Shown here: piece by piece, positions 37,782 to 46,543 of the stretch
Position numbering within the stretch: position 1 is the first letter of the stretch
Layout: each line of letters starts with the position of its first letter
Assembly: GCF_026016325.1 (NCBI RefSeq)
Contig: NZ_CP087203.1
Location: forward strand, 3,906,001 to 3,970,000
DNA from: Pseudomonas sp. B21-056
GTDB taxonomy: Bacteria; Pseudomonadota; Gammaproteobacteria; Pseudomonadales; Pseudomonadaceae
DNA: 64,000 nt
Direction of reading: 5' to 3'
Notes under the pieces: generated by a model
Databases searched by the model: none
What the model was told of the DNA's origin: nothing
What the model saw: the letters and a program-made list of their open reading frames with translations, nothing else
Position numbers and translations under genes: made by a program

Positions 37782-38177
37782 TCAGGGAATCAACATCTGC
37801 ACCTGCCCCGGCACAACAATCTTGATCACCCCCGCCCAGGAACACATCAAGGTGCTGTTGGCATCGATCGCCGGCATGTTGCCCAACAACAAGGTGGGCG
37901 CCCCACCCGGTATCCAGGGCGCAGCAGTAGCCGGAATACAAGGCATGGGGGTCAGCACACCCAGGGCCGCCGCAGTCGCAGCGGCTACGGTAGGGTTCGC
38001 CAGGCTCATGCACATCCCGAACGTGGTGACGTTCACCAGCGGGATATGGTCCATGATATTCGCCGCCGGCATCCCACCGGTCAGCATGCGATTGACCGGC
38101 AATACATTGAGCACCGCCGGGGCTGCGCCAAAGCTGCATTGCAGGGTGGCGGTACTGCAGACTTGCGGGCATCCCAT
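37782..38177 (-). CDS. PAAR-like (DUF4280-type) spike-tip protein
   Basis: 131 residues from ATG 38177 (MGCPQVCSTATLQCSFG), preceded by TGGAGCCGCCGCG; an ATG at 38210 with AGGTGAGCT upstream is an alternative start (142 residues). The pattern GMPAANIMDHIPLVN...FGMC, PTVAAATAAALGVLTPMPC and the Cys-rich ends match the PAAR-like proteins that sharpen VgrG spikes in T6SS. There is no C-terminal toxin domain. It is on the opposite strand, convergent with the vgrG operon across the REPIN array. Confidence 0.85.
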   Translation of the reverse strand: MGCPQVCSTATLQCSFGAAPAVLNVLPVNRMLTGGMPAANIMDHIPLVNVTTFGMCMSLANPTVAAATAAALGVLTPMPCIPATAAPWIPGGAPTLLLGNMPAIDANSTLMCSWAGVIKIVVPGQVQMLIP

Positions 38178-38350
38178 CGCGGCGGCTCCATGAAGCGACC
38201 CCGAAACCATAGCTCACCTGCGCGCATCAGGCCCGCTGATTATCCGGCAACACGCTAACCTATAAGACCCGGGCGTGCTTGTGACGCCTCCCACACGCCA
38301 TTAGATTAGCCAATGATCGATGGCCTCCAGAATAAGCAGAAGGGATAAGC

Positions 38351-39418
38351 ATGGCGTTTACTGATCAGTCCACCCGCGTGCGCGACGGTGAAGAACTCGA
38401 TGCCAACCTGATCGACCCGTACCTCAAGGCCCACATCCCCGGTCTCACCGGCACGCCACGGATCAGCCAGTTTCCCGGCGGCGCGTCGAACCTGACCTAC
38501 CTGCTGGAATACCCCGAACAGGAATTCGTCCTGCGCCGTCCGCCGTTCGGTCACAAGGCCAAGTCCGCCCATGACATGGGCCGTGAATTCCGCATCCTCA
38601 ACCAGTTGCGCGACGGCTTTCCGTATTGCCCGAAAGCCTATGTGCATTGCACCGACGAATCGGTGATGGGCGCCGAGTTCTATGTGATGGAACGGGTCAA
38701 GGGCATCATCCTGCGCTCCGACCTGCCGCCGGAACTGGGTTTCGACGCCGCCCGCACCGAAGCGCTGTGCAAGAGCTTCATCGACCGGCTCGTCGAACTG
38801 CACCGGGTCGATTACCAGGCCTGCGGCCTGGCCGACCTCGGCAAGCCCGAAGGCTACGTGGCCCGCCAGATCCGCGGCTGGAGCGAGCGCTACGAAAAAG
38901 CCCTGACCCCCGACGCGCCGCAATGGGAGACGGTCAAGGCCTGGCTCAACGACAAGATGCCTGCCGATCATCCGACCTCGAGCATCGTCCACAACGACTA
39001 CCGCTTCGACAACGTGATCCTCGACCCGGACAACCCGATGCAGATCATCGGCGTGCTGGACTGGGAGCTGACCACCCTCGGCGACCCGCTGATGGACCTG
39101 GGCAACAGCCTCGCCTACTGGATCGAGGCGACGGACCCGGCACCGGTCCAGTTGATGCGCCGCCAGCCCAGCCATGCGCCCGGCATGCTGACCCGTCGCG
39201 AGTTCGTGGATTACTACGCCGAACGCGCCGGAATCCGCATCGACAATTTCGATTTCTATTACACCTACGGCCTGTTCCGCCTGGCCGGTATCGTCCAGCA
39301 GATCTATTACCGCTTCTTCCACGGCCAGACCCAGGACAAACGCTTCGCCCAGTTCGTTCAGATGAACAAACTGCTGGAGCAGATGAGCCTGCAGGTTATC
39401 GGTCAATCCACGCTCTGA
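38351..39418 (+). CDS. APH-family phosphotransferase (ACAD10-like kinase domain)
   Basis: 355 residues. A kinase-like fold with nucleotide loop FPGGASNLTYLLEY, catalytic segment IVHNDYRFDNVILD and metal-binding GVLDWELTTLGDPLMDL. Members linked with acyl-CoA dehydrogenases and SDRs are thought to phosphorylate a hydroxy-acyl substrate in lipid-like catabolism; the substrate is not known here. Ribosome site AGAAGGGATAAGC. The SDR gene follows 23 bp later and presumably acts with it. Confidence 0.87.
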   Translation: MAFTDQSTRVRDGEELDANLIDPYLKAHIPGLTGTPRISQFPGGASNLTYLLEYPEQEFVLRRPPFGHKAKSAHDMGREFRILNQLRDGFPYCPKAYVHCTDESVMGAEFYVMERVKGIILRSDLPPELGFDAARTEALCKSFIDRLVELHRVDYQACGLADLGKPEGYVARQIRGWSERYEKALTPDAPQWETVKAWLNDKMPADHPTSSIVHNDYRFDNVILDPDNPMQIIGVLDWELTTLGDPLMDLGNSLAYWIEATDPAPVQLMRRQPSHAPGMLTRREFVDYYAERAGIRIDNFDFYYTYGLFRLAGIVQQIYYRFFHGQTQDKRFAQFVQMNKLLEQMSLQVIGQSTL

Positions 39419-39441
39419 GCGCCCTATAACAAGGAAACAGC

Positions 39442-40209
39442 ATGTCCAAGACCCAGTTGTTCGACCTCGACGGTAAAATCGCCTTCGTTTCCGGCGCCAG
39501 CCGTGGCATCGGCGAGGCCATCGCCAAGTTGCTCGCCCAGCAAGGCGCCCATGTGATCGTTTCCAGCCGCAAGCTCGACGGTTGCCAGCATGTGGCCGAT
39601 GCCATCATCGCCGCGGGCGGCAAAGCCACCGCCATTGCCTGCCACATCGGCGAAATGGAGCAGATCAGCCAGGTCTTCGCCGGCATCCGCGAACAGTTCG
39701 GACGCCTGGATATCCTGGTGAACAACGCAGCCACCAACCCGCAGTTCTGCAACGTGCTGGACACCGACCTCGGCGCCTTCCAGAAAACCGTCGACGTGAA
39801 CATTCGCGGCTACTTCTTCATGTCGATAGAAGCCGGCAAATTGATGCGCGACAACGGCGGTGGCAGCATCATCAACGTGGCATCGATCAACGGCATCTCG
39901 CCGGGAGTCTTCCAGGGCATCTACTCGGTGACCAAGGCCGCGGTGATCAACATGACCAAGGTGTTCGCCAAGGAATGCGCGCAGTTCGGCATCCGCTGCA
40001 ACGCCCTGCTGCCGGGCCTGACCGACACCAAGTTCGCCTCGGCACTGGTCAAGAACGACGCCATCCTGAAAACCGCCCTGGCGCAGATCCCGCTCAAGCG
40101 CGTGGCCGACCCGAGCGAAATGGCCGGCACCGTGTTGTACCTGGCCAGTGACGCGTCGAGCTACACCACGGGCGTGGCGCTGAATGTGGATGGCGGGTTC
40201 CTTTCCTGA
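39442..40209 (+). CDS. Short-chain dehydrogenase/reductase
   Basis: 255 residues, a classical SDR. Cofactor motif GASRGIGEAIA, NNAA after beta-4, catalytic Ser in NVASINGISP and YSVTKAA (Tyr-x3-Lys), plus the C-terminal VDGGFLS. Asp is absent at the end of beta-2 (VSSRKLDG with Arg/Lys), which favours NADP(H). It forms an operon with the kinase gene. Substrate unknown. Confidence 0.88.
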   Translation: MSKTQLFDLDGKIAFVSGASRGIGEAIAKLLAQQGAHVIVSSRKLDGCQHVADAIIAAGGKATAIACHIGEMEQISQVFAGIREQFGRLDILVNNAATNPQFCNVLDTDLGAFQKTVDVNIRGYFFMSIEAGKLMRDNGGGSIINVASINGISPGVFQGIYSVTKAAVINMTKVFAKECAQFGIRCNALLPGLTDTKFASALVKNDAILKTALAQIPLKRVADPSEMAGTVLYLASDASSYTTGVALNVDGGFLS

Positions 40210-40224
40210 CACCGCATTTCCCCC

Positions 40225-40313
40225 TGTGGGAGCGAGCCTGCTCGCGATGGCGGTGGCTCAGTGGCATTGATGTTGACTGACACACCGCCATCGCGAGCAG
40301 GCTCGCTCCCACA
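40225..40313. repeat. REPIN
   Basis: Direct half TGTGGGAGCGAGCCTGCTCG and inverted half CGAGCAGGCTCGCTCCCACA around a 40-bp spacer, starting 15 bp after the SDR stop. Confidence 0.88.
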
Positions 40314-40329
40314 GGGGTCTTCGCAAGGC

Positions 40330-40382
40330 AAATGAATATTTATTCCAATATTTGCAATTTGCGAATATTTATTCCATAAAGA
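40330..40382 (+). promoter_or_regulatory. Promoter with paired GAATATTTATTCCA operators
   Basis: Two identical 14-bp sites GAATATTTATTCCA at 40334-40347 and 40363-40376, 29 bp apart and each a near-palindrome (GAATA/TATTC). A plausible promoter TTGCAA (40352) - 17 bp - CATAAA (40375) has the second site in its spacer. The layout matches the inositol transporter promoter at 59341-59390. Confidence 0.65.
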
Positions 40383-40419
40383 ACCCTCCTGAACATCACC
40401 ATTCAAAGGGCTCTTTCTC

Positions 40420-41535
40420 ATGCGCGAACTCGGCATCGGTCTGATTGGCACCGGTTTCATGGGCCGTGCCCATGCCTTGGCATTCAACAATGCCAAAGCG
40501 GTCTTCGACCTTCCCCTGAACTTGCAGCTGGCAGCGTTGGCCGATGCCGATCCACAGCGCGCACGGCAATGCGCCCGGAGTTGGGGGTTCGAGACGGCTC
40601 ATAGCGACTGGCAACAACTGATCGACGACCCGAAGGTCAATCTGATCGCCATTACCACCCCCAATCACCTGCACTTTCCGATGGCCATGGCGGCGTTGGC
40701 GGCGGGCAAGCCGGTCTATTGCGAAAAACCCTTGGCGGTCTCCCTGGAACAGGCCGACCAGATGCGCCAAGCCGCCAAGGCTGCCGGCGTGGTGACTCGG
40801 GTCGGCTACAACTACCAGCACAACCCGATCATTCATCTGGCACGGGAAATGATCCAGCGCGGCGAGCTGGGCCGGATCATCAGTTTCCAGGGCGAGTTCA
40901 GCGAGGATTTCATGGCTGATCCGGCCTCGCCGTGGTCATGGCGTTGCGAAGCGGCCCATGCCGGTGGAGCGCTGGCGGACCTGGGCAGCCACTTGCTGGC
41001 CATGGCCCGCTATCTGCTGGGCGATGTCGAGGCGGTGTGCGCCGACAGCCAGACCGTGCATAACCAACGCCCCGCCAGCGCCGGCAATCCCGAGCAACGC
41101 ACCCTTGCGGTAGACGATCAGGTCCACGCCCTGCTGCGTTTCAGCTGCGGCGCCCGGGGCACGGTGAGCAGCAGTTGGCTGAAACACGGCCGTAAGAATC
41201 AGCTGGGCTTCGAGATCAGCGGCACCCTTGGCACGCTGATATTCGATCAGGAACGGCTGAACGAACTGCAAGTGTGCCGTGTCGGCCAGGCGGGTTTCCA
41301 GCGACTGCTGGCCGGCCCGGACCTGCCAGGCTATGCCGCGTTCAGCCCGGCCGCCGGGCATCAGTTGGGCTACAACGAATTGAAGACCCTGGAGGTGCAG
41401 GAATTGATCATGGCCCTTGCCGATCAGGGTGGCAGTGGGACGGACTTCGAAGAGGCCTGGGAAGTGGAGCGGCTGGCGGCGGCAATTCGCCTGTCGGCAC
41501 GGGAACAGCGGTGGGTGCAAGTCAGCGGTTTGTGA
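40420..41535 (+). CDS. Gfo/Idh/MocA-family NAD(P)-dependent oxidoreductase
   Basis: 371 residues. Rossmann motif GLIGTGFMGRAHA at the start, substrate-domain hallmark CEKPLAVS with its lysine, and ADLGSHLLAMARYLLG containing the active-site His. The family oxidises or reduces cyclic sugars and polyols such as inositols. Ribosome site AAAGGGCTC. Its promoter carries the same paired operator layout as the inositol transporter operon 19 kb away, so a role in inositol-related metabolism is likely but unproven. Confidence 0.88.
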   Translation: MRELGIGLIGTGFMGRAHALAFNNAKAVFDLPLNLQLAALADADPQRARQCARSWGFETAHSDWQQLIDDPKVNLIAITTPNHLHFPMAMAALAAGKPVYCEKPLAVSLEQADQMRQAAKAAGVVTRVGYNYQHNPIIHLAREMIQRGELGRIISFQGEFSEDFMADPASPWSWRCEAAHAGGALADLGSHLLAMARYLLGDVEAVCADSQTVHNQRPASAGNPEQRTLAVDDQVHALLRFSCGARGTVSSSWLKHGRKNQLGFEISGTLGTLIFDQERLNELQVCRVGQAGFQRLLAGPDLPGYAAFSPAAGHQLGYNELKTLEVQELIMALADQGGSGTDFEEAWEVERLAAAIRLSAREQRWVQVSGL

Positions 41536-41572
41536 CCCCGCGTTGCACCTCGCCACTGGCTGTCTTTAGGAA

Positions 41573-42148
41573 TCAAATCACCACGTTGCGTACGAACCGC
41601 GTCGCCACCGCCCCATCGTTGCGATAACCATGGGGCTGGTTACTGGCGAACATGAAAAACTCACCCGAGCCGATCCGACGCTCTTCCTCGCCCAGCAGCA
41701 AGGTCAGGCACCCCTCGAATACATAGAGCTGTTCGCTCCAGCCATCGTTATCCGGTTCAGACGCGTAATGTTCGCCAGGCTCCAGGCGCCATTCCCACAG
41801 TTCGACTTCGCGGCTGGCATTGGCCTTGGCCAGGAGCACAGCTTTGCTGCCGGAGATCGTGCCGGCCCAGGCCAGCTCGTTGATACGGCTCGGGTCACGG
41901 ACATCGGGGGCCTGGATCAGATCGCTGAAGGCCACATCGAGGGCTTCGGCAACACGGTCCAAGGTAGTCAGGCTGACGTTCTTTTCACCGGCCTCGATGG
42001 CGACCAGCATGCGCCGGCTGACCCCGGACAGTTCCGCCAGCGCCGTCTGGCTGAGCTGCGCGGCATGTCGCAGACGGCGGACGTTCTGGCTGACGTGTTG
42101 CAGGACTGAGGCGCGCTGGCCGTTTTCTTTGTGCACGGTATGACTCAT
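41573..42148 (-). CDS. XRE-family regulator with C-terminal cupin
   Basis: 191 residues from ATG 42148 (MSHTVHKENG). The HTH is at about 18-75 (VRRLRHAAQLSQTALAELSG then EAGEKNVSLTTLDRVAEAL), and the cupin_2 domain covers 105-185 (EWRLEPGEHYASEP, FMFASNQPHGY). This architecture is common in regulators of amino-acid or polyamine exporters and catabolism. It is divergent from an EamA exporter gene, its probable target. The open frame continues upstream into that gene but is not coding there. Confidence 0.9.
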   Translation of the reverse strand: MSHTVHKENGQRASVLQHVSQNVRRLRHAAQLSQTALAELSGVSRRMLVAIEAGEKNVSLTTLDRVAEALDVAFSDLIQAPDVRDPSRINELAWAGTISGSKAVLLAKANASREVELWEWRLEPGEHYASEPDNDGWSEQLYVFEGCLTLLLGEEERRIGSGEFFMFASNQPHGYRNDGAVATRFVRNVVI

Positions 42149-42181
42149 TTGTCGAGATTGCGCATTATACTGCCCAACTTC

Positions 42182-42198
42182 GGACGCATTGTGCGTCC
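42182..42198. promoter_or_regulatory. Palindrome GGACGCA-TTG-TGCGTCC between the divergent genes
   Basis: Perfect 7-bp arms with a 3-bp centre, located between the XRE-cupin gene (start 42148) and the exporter gene (start 42221). It is a good candidate operator for the divergently encoded regulator; binding is inference. Confidence 0.5.
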
Positions 42199-42220
42199 CT
42201 CTCCAGTGGCGCGCAAGGTC

Positions 42221-43153
42221 ATGGCATCGGTGAACGCCCCTCAAACTTCCTCCCGCTTCCTGCAGCTCAGCAAGGCTGAATGCGTGCTGGTGCTGATCAC
42301 CATGATCTGGGGCGGTACTTTCCTGCTGGTGCAGCACGCCATGACCGTCAGCGGGCCGATGTTTTTCGTCGGCCTGCGCTTTGCCGCCGCGGCGGCGTTT
42401 GTCGCGCTGTTCTCCTGGCGACATCTACGGGACCTGACCTTGTTCGAACTCAAGGCCGGGGCCTTCATCGGCGTGGCGATCATGCTCGGCTATGGTCTGC
42501 AGACGGTCGGCCTGCAAACCATCCCCAGCAGCCAGTCGGCGTTCATTACCGCGCTCTATGTGCCATTCGTGCCGCTGTTGCAGTGGCTGGTGCTGGGCCG
42601 TCGGCCTGGCTTGATGCCGAGCATCGGCATCATGCTGGCGTTCACCGGGCTGATGTTGCTATCGGGACCTGCCGGTGCGTCGCTGAACTTCAGCCCCGGC
42701 GAAATCGCCACGCTGATCAGCGCCATCGCGATTGCCGCCGAAATCATCCTGATCAGCACCTATGCCGGCCAGGTCGATGTGCGCCGTGTGACCGTGGTGC
42801 AGCTGGCAAGCACGGCGGTGCTGGCGTTCCTGATGGTGGTGCCGACCCAGGAGGCGCTCCCGGGATTCTCCTGGACCCTGCTGTTCAGCGCCGTGGGCCT
42901 GGGCGCCGCCAGCGCGGCGATCCAGGTGGCGATGAACTGGGCACAGAAAAGCGTCTCGCCGACCCGCGCCACACTGATCTACGCCGGTGAACCGGTATGG
43001 GCCGGCATCGCCGGGCGCCTGGCGGGCGAGCGGTTGCCGGGGATTGCCTTGCTCGGCGCGGCATTGATCGTGGCGGCGGTGATTGTCAGTGAACTCAAGA
43101 CCCGGAGCAAAAGTGCCATCGAGGCGGACAAGGTGCTGGAAGGTGAGGGTTGA
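42221..43153 (+). CDS. EamA/DMT-family transporter
   Basis: 310 residues from ATG 42221 (MASVNAPQTSS), with ten hydrophobic segments and two EamA repeats. The first repeat begins VLVLITMIWGGTFLLVQHAM and the typical GLQTIPSSQSAFITALYVPFV is present; the second ends ATLIYAGEPVWAGIAGRLAGE. Probably an inner-membrane metabolite exporter. Earlier in-frame ATGs exist but precede the operator-like palindrome. Divergent from the XRE-cupin gene. Confidence 0.87.
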   Translation: MASVNAPQTSSRFLQLSKAECVLVLITMIWGGTFLLVQHAMTVSGPMFFVGLRFAAAAAFVALFSWRHLRDLTLFELKAGAFIGVAIMLGYGLQTVGLQTIPSSQSAFITALYVPFVPLLQWLVLGRRPGLMPSIGIMLAFTGLMLLSGPAGASLNFSPGEIATLISAIAIAAEIILISTYAGQVDVRRVTVVQLASTAVLAFLMVVPTQEALPGFSWTLLFSAVGLGAASAAIQVAMNWAQKSVSPTRATLIYAGEPVWAGIAGRLAGERLPGIALLGAALIVAAVIVSELKTRSKSAIEADKVLEGEG

Positions 43154-43227
43154 GGCCATTCCCTGAAACAACTCAAAACAGGAAAACTCCAGCTATCTTG
43201 TAGGATTCTGCGACATCCTCGCGGTTG

Positions 43228-43241
43228 GTGATCAGGATCAC
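43228..43241. promoter_or_regulatory. Palindrome GTGATC-AG-GATCAC upstream of the Mrp operon
   Basis: Perfect 6-bp arms, 2-bp centre, 43 bp before the mrpA ATG. It is the only clear symmetric element in the 130-bp gap and is a candidate operator. Confidence 0.35.
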
Positions 43242-43283
43242 GCCACGTATGATCCCTCACAACCTCCCGCCGAATAGAAGCCT

Positions 43284-46199
43284 ATGTCACTGATAGTTCT
43301 ATTGCTTTTGCCCTTCATCGGCAGCTGTGTCGCGGCGCTGCTGCCGCATAACGCCCGTAACGCCGAATCGCTGCTGGCAGGCCTCGTCGCCCTGGTCGGC
43401 ACCGTTCAGGTGGCCTTGCTCTACCCGCAGATCGCCAGCGGTGGGGTGATCTACGAGCAATACGCGTGGTTGCCCAGCCTGGGCCTTAACTTCATCCTGC
43501 GCCTGGACGGGTTTGCCTGGCTGTTTTCGTTGCTGGTGCTGGGTATCGGTACGCTGGTGTCGTTGTACGCCCGCTATTACATGTCGCCGGAAGATCCGGT
43601 GCCGCGTTTCTTTGCATTCTTCCTGGCGTTCATGGGCGCCATGCTCGGGCTGGTGATCTCCGGCAACCTGATCCAGATGGTATTTTTCTGGGAATTGACC
43701 AGCCTGTTCTCGTTCCTGCTGATCGGCTACTGGCACCACCGCGCCGATGCCCGGCGCGGCGCCTACATGGCCTTGATGGTGACCGGGGCCGGCGGGTTGT
43801 GCCTGTTGGCCGGGGTGCTGCTGCTCGGCCACGTGGTGGGCAGCTATGAGCTGGACAAGGTCCTGGCGGCTGGCGATCTGATCCGGGCCCATGCTCTCTA
43901 CCCCATCCTGCTGACGCTGATCCTGCTCGGCGCCCTGAGCAAAAGTGCCCAGTTCCCGTTCCATTTCTGGTTGCCCCACGCCATGGCCGCGCCCACGCCG
44001 GTCTCTGCGTATCTGCACTCGGCGACCATGGTCAAGGCCGGGGTGTTCTTGCTGGCACGGTTGTGGCCGTCGCTGTCGGGCAGCGAGCAATGGTTCTACA
44101 TCGTGGGCGGTGCCGGGGCCTGTACGCTGTTGCTGGGGGCCTACTGCGCGATGTTCCAGAATGACCTCAAGGGGTTGCTGGCCTATTCCACCATCAGCCA
44201 CCTGGGGTTGATCACCCTGCTGCTGGGCCTGAACAGTCCGCTGGCGGCCGTGGCGGCGGTGTTCCATATTCTCAACCACGCCACTTTCAAGGCCTCGCTG
44301 TTCATGGCCGCCGGGATCATCGACCATGAAAGCGGCACCCGGGACATCCGCAGGCTCAGCGGCCTGGTGCGGCTGATTCCCTTCACCGCGACCCTGGCGA
44401 TGGTCGCCAGCGCGGCGATGGCCGGGGTGCCGTTGCTCAACGGTTTCCTGTCCAAGGAAATGTTCTTCGCCGAGACGGTGTTCATTTCCGCCACGGCCTG
44501 GGTCGAATTGGCGCTGCCGATCATTGCCACCATCGCCGGAACCTTCAGCGTCGCCTACTCCCTGCGCTTCACCGTGGACGTGTTCTTCGGCCCGACGGCC
44601 AGCGATCTTCCCCATATTCCCCACGAACCACCGCGCTGGATGCGCGCGCCGGTGGAATTGCTGGTGTTCACCTGCCTGCTGGTGGGGATTTTCCCGGCCC
44701 AGGTGGTCGGTTCCTTGCTCGCGGCGGCCGCGCTGCCGGTCGTGGGGGGGGCCCTGCCCCAGTACAGCCTGGCGATCTGGCATGGTTTCAATGCGCCGAT
44801 GATCATGAGCCTGGTGGCGATGTCGGCTGGCGTCGTGCTGTATCTGCTGCTGCGCAAGCAATTCAAGCGTGGGCAGATCACCCGTACTCCGTTCATTGGC
44901 CGGTTCAGCGGCAAGCGTCTGTTCGAGCGCAGCCTGGTGCTGATGATGCGCCAGGGCCGGCGACTGGAGCGACTCATCAGTACCCGCCGCCTCCAGGCCC
45001 AGTTGTTCCTGCTGGTGCTGGCAGCGGTGCTGGCCGGGCTGATCCCGATGCTGCACAGCTCGCTGGTCTGGGGCGACCGGCCGAAGATTCCCGGCTCCAT
45101 CGTCTTCGTCATCCTTTGGCTGCTGGCCATCGCCTGTGCCCTGGGCGCGGCCTGGCAGGCCAAGTATCACCGTCTCGCGGCCCTGACCATGGTCAGCGTC
45201 TGCGGGCTGATGACCTGCGTGACCTTCGTCTGGTTCTCCGCCCCCGACCTGGCCCTGACGCAACTGGTGGTGGAAGTGGTGACCACGGTGCTGATCCTGC
45301 TGGGCCTGCGCTGGCTGCCTCGGCGGATCGAGGACGCAGCGCCCCGGCCCGACAGCGAACGGCGCGCGCGCATCCGGCGCCTGCGTGACTTGCTGTTGTC
45401 CGGCGCGGTGGGTGGCGGCATGGCGCTGTTGTCCTACGCGATGCTGACGCGCCAGACGCCCAACGACATTTCTTCGTTCTACCTCAGCCGGGCCCTGCCC
45501 GAAGGCGGCGGCAGCAACGTGGTCAACGTGATGCTGGTGGATTTCCGCGGCTTCGACACCCTGGGGGAAATCACCGTGCTGGTGGCCGTGGCCCTGGCCG
45601 TGTTTGCCCTGCTGCGGCGCTTCCGGCCGCCGAAGGAAAGCATGCAGCTACCAGCGCAGCAACGCCTGCTGGCGCCGGACGTGGTCACCGACCTGGTCAA
45701 CCCGCGGCATGCCAGCGACACCGCGCTGGGCTTCATGATGGTGCCGTCGGTGCTGGTGCGCCTGCTGTTGCCGATTGCCCTGGTGGTGTCGTTCTACCTG
45801 TTCATGCGCGGTCACAACCAACCAGGTGGCGGTTTCGTGGCCGGGCTGGTGATGTCGGTGGCGTTCATCCTCCAGTACATGGTCGCCGGTACCCAGTGGG
45901 TCGAGGCGCAAATGAGCCTGCGACCGTTGCGCTGGATGGGCACCGGGTTGCTGTTCGCCACGGCGACGGGCCTGGGGGCGATGGCCGTGGGCTACCCGTT
46001 CCTCACCACTCACACCTGGCATTTGAAGTTGCCGCTGCTGGGTGACATTCACCTGGCCAGCGCACTGTTCTTCGACATCGGCGTGTACGCCGTGGTGGTC
46101 GGCTCGACGCTGCTGATCCTCACCGCGCTGGCGCACCAGTCGGTGCGGGCCCACAAACCGGGCCTGCAGGCCAAAGCCCTCAAAGGAGCCACCCCCTGA
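43284..46199 (+). CDS. mrpA: Mrp-type cation/H+ antiporter subunit A fused to subunit B
   Basis: 971 residues. The N-terminal ~500 residues are NuoL-like, with SAQFPFHFWLPHAMAAPTPVSAYLHSATMVKAG containing the conserved Lys and the quinone-like helices. The C-terminal part contains the MrpB-type segment (RLLLPIALVVSFYLFMRGHNQPGGGFVAGL). This A-B fusion defines the six-gene (group 2) form also called Pha or Sha. It exchanges Na+ or K+ for H+ at the inner membrane. The stop overlaps the mrpC start. Confidence 0.94.
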   Translation: MSLIVLLLLPFIGSCVAALLPHNARNAESLLAGLVALVGTVQVALLYPQIASGGVIYEQYAWLPSLGLNFILRLDGFAWLFSLLVLGIGTLVSLYARYYMSPEDPVPRFFAFFLAFMGAMLGLVISGNLIQMVFFWELTSLFSFLLIGYWHHRADARRGAYMALMVTGAGGLCLLAGVLLLGHVVGSYELDKVLAAGDLIRAHALYPILLTLILLGALSKSAQFPFHFWLPHAMAAPTPVSAYLHSATMVKAGVFLLARLWPSLSGSEQWFYIVGGAGACTLLLGAYCAMFQNDLKGLLAYSTISHLGLITLLLGLNSPLAAVAAVFHILNHATFKASLFMAAGIIDHESGTRDIRRLSGLVRLIPFTATLAMVASAAMAGVPLLNGFLSKEMFFAETVFISATAWVELALPIIATIAGTFSVAYSLRFTVDVFFGPTASDLPHIPHEPPRWMRAPVELLVFTCLLVGIFPAQVVGSLLAAAALPVVGGALPQYSLAIWHGFNAPMIMSLVAMSAGVVLYLLLRKQFKRGQITRTPFIGRFSGKRLFERSLVLMMRQGRRLERLISTRRLQAQLFLLVLAAVLAGLIPMLHSSLVWGDRPKIPGSIVFVILWLLAIACALGAAWQAKYHRLAALTMVSVCGLMTCVTFVWFSAPDLALTQLVVEVVTTVLILLGLRWLPRRIEDAAPRPDSERRARIRRLRDLLLSGAVGGGMALLSYAMLTRQTPNDISSFYLSRALPEGGGSNVVNVMLVDFRGFDTLGEITVLVAVALAVFALLRRFRPPKESMQLPAQQRLLAPDVVTDLVNPRHASDTALGFMMVPSVLVRLLLPIALVVSFYLFMRGHNQPGGGFVAGLVMSVAFILQYMVAGTQWVEAQMSLRPLRWMGTGLLFATATGLGAMAVGYPFLTTHTWHLKLPLLGDIHLASALFFDIGVYAVVVGSTLLILTALAHQSVRAHKPGLQAKALKGATP

Positions 46200-46543
46200 T
46201 GGAAGAAGTCATCGCTATTGCAATCGGCGTCCTGGCCGCCTCCGGTGTCTGGTTGGTGCTGCGGCCACGGACCTTTCAGGTGGTCATGGGCCTGTGCCTG
46301 CTGTCCTACGGCGTCAACCTGTTCATCTTCAGCATGGGCAGCCTGTTCATCGGCAAGGAGCCGATCGTCAAGGACGGCGTGACCCAGGACCTGTTGCACT
46401 ACACCGATCCGCTGCCCCAGGCCCTGGTGCTGACCGCCATCGTCATCAGCTTCGCCATGACCGCGTTGTTCCTGGTGGTACTGCTGGCCTCCCGGGGCCT
46501 GACCGGCACCGACCATGTGGACGGCCGGGAGCCCAGGGAATGA
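46199..46543 (+). CDS. mrpC: Mrp antiporter subunit C
   Basis: 114 residues, NuoK-like with three helices (AIAIGVLAASGVWLVLR, VVMGLCLLSYGVNLFIFSMG, LTAIVISFAMTALFLVVLLA) and the conserved DPLPQALVLTAIVI stretch. Overlaps mrpA (TGATG) and mrpD (ATGA). Confidence 0.94.
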   Translation: MEEVIAIAIGVLAASGVWLVLRPRTFQVVMGLCLLSYGVNLFIFSMGSLFIGKEPIVKDGVTQDLLHYTDPLPQALVLTAIVISFAMTALFLVVLLASRGLTGTDHVDGREPRE

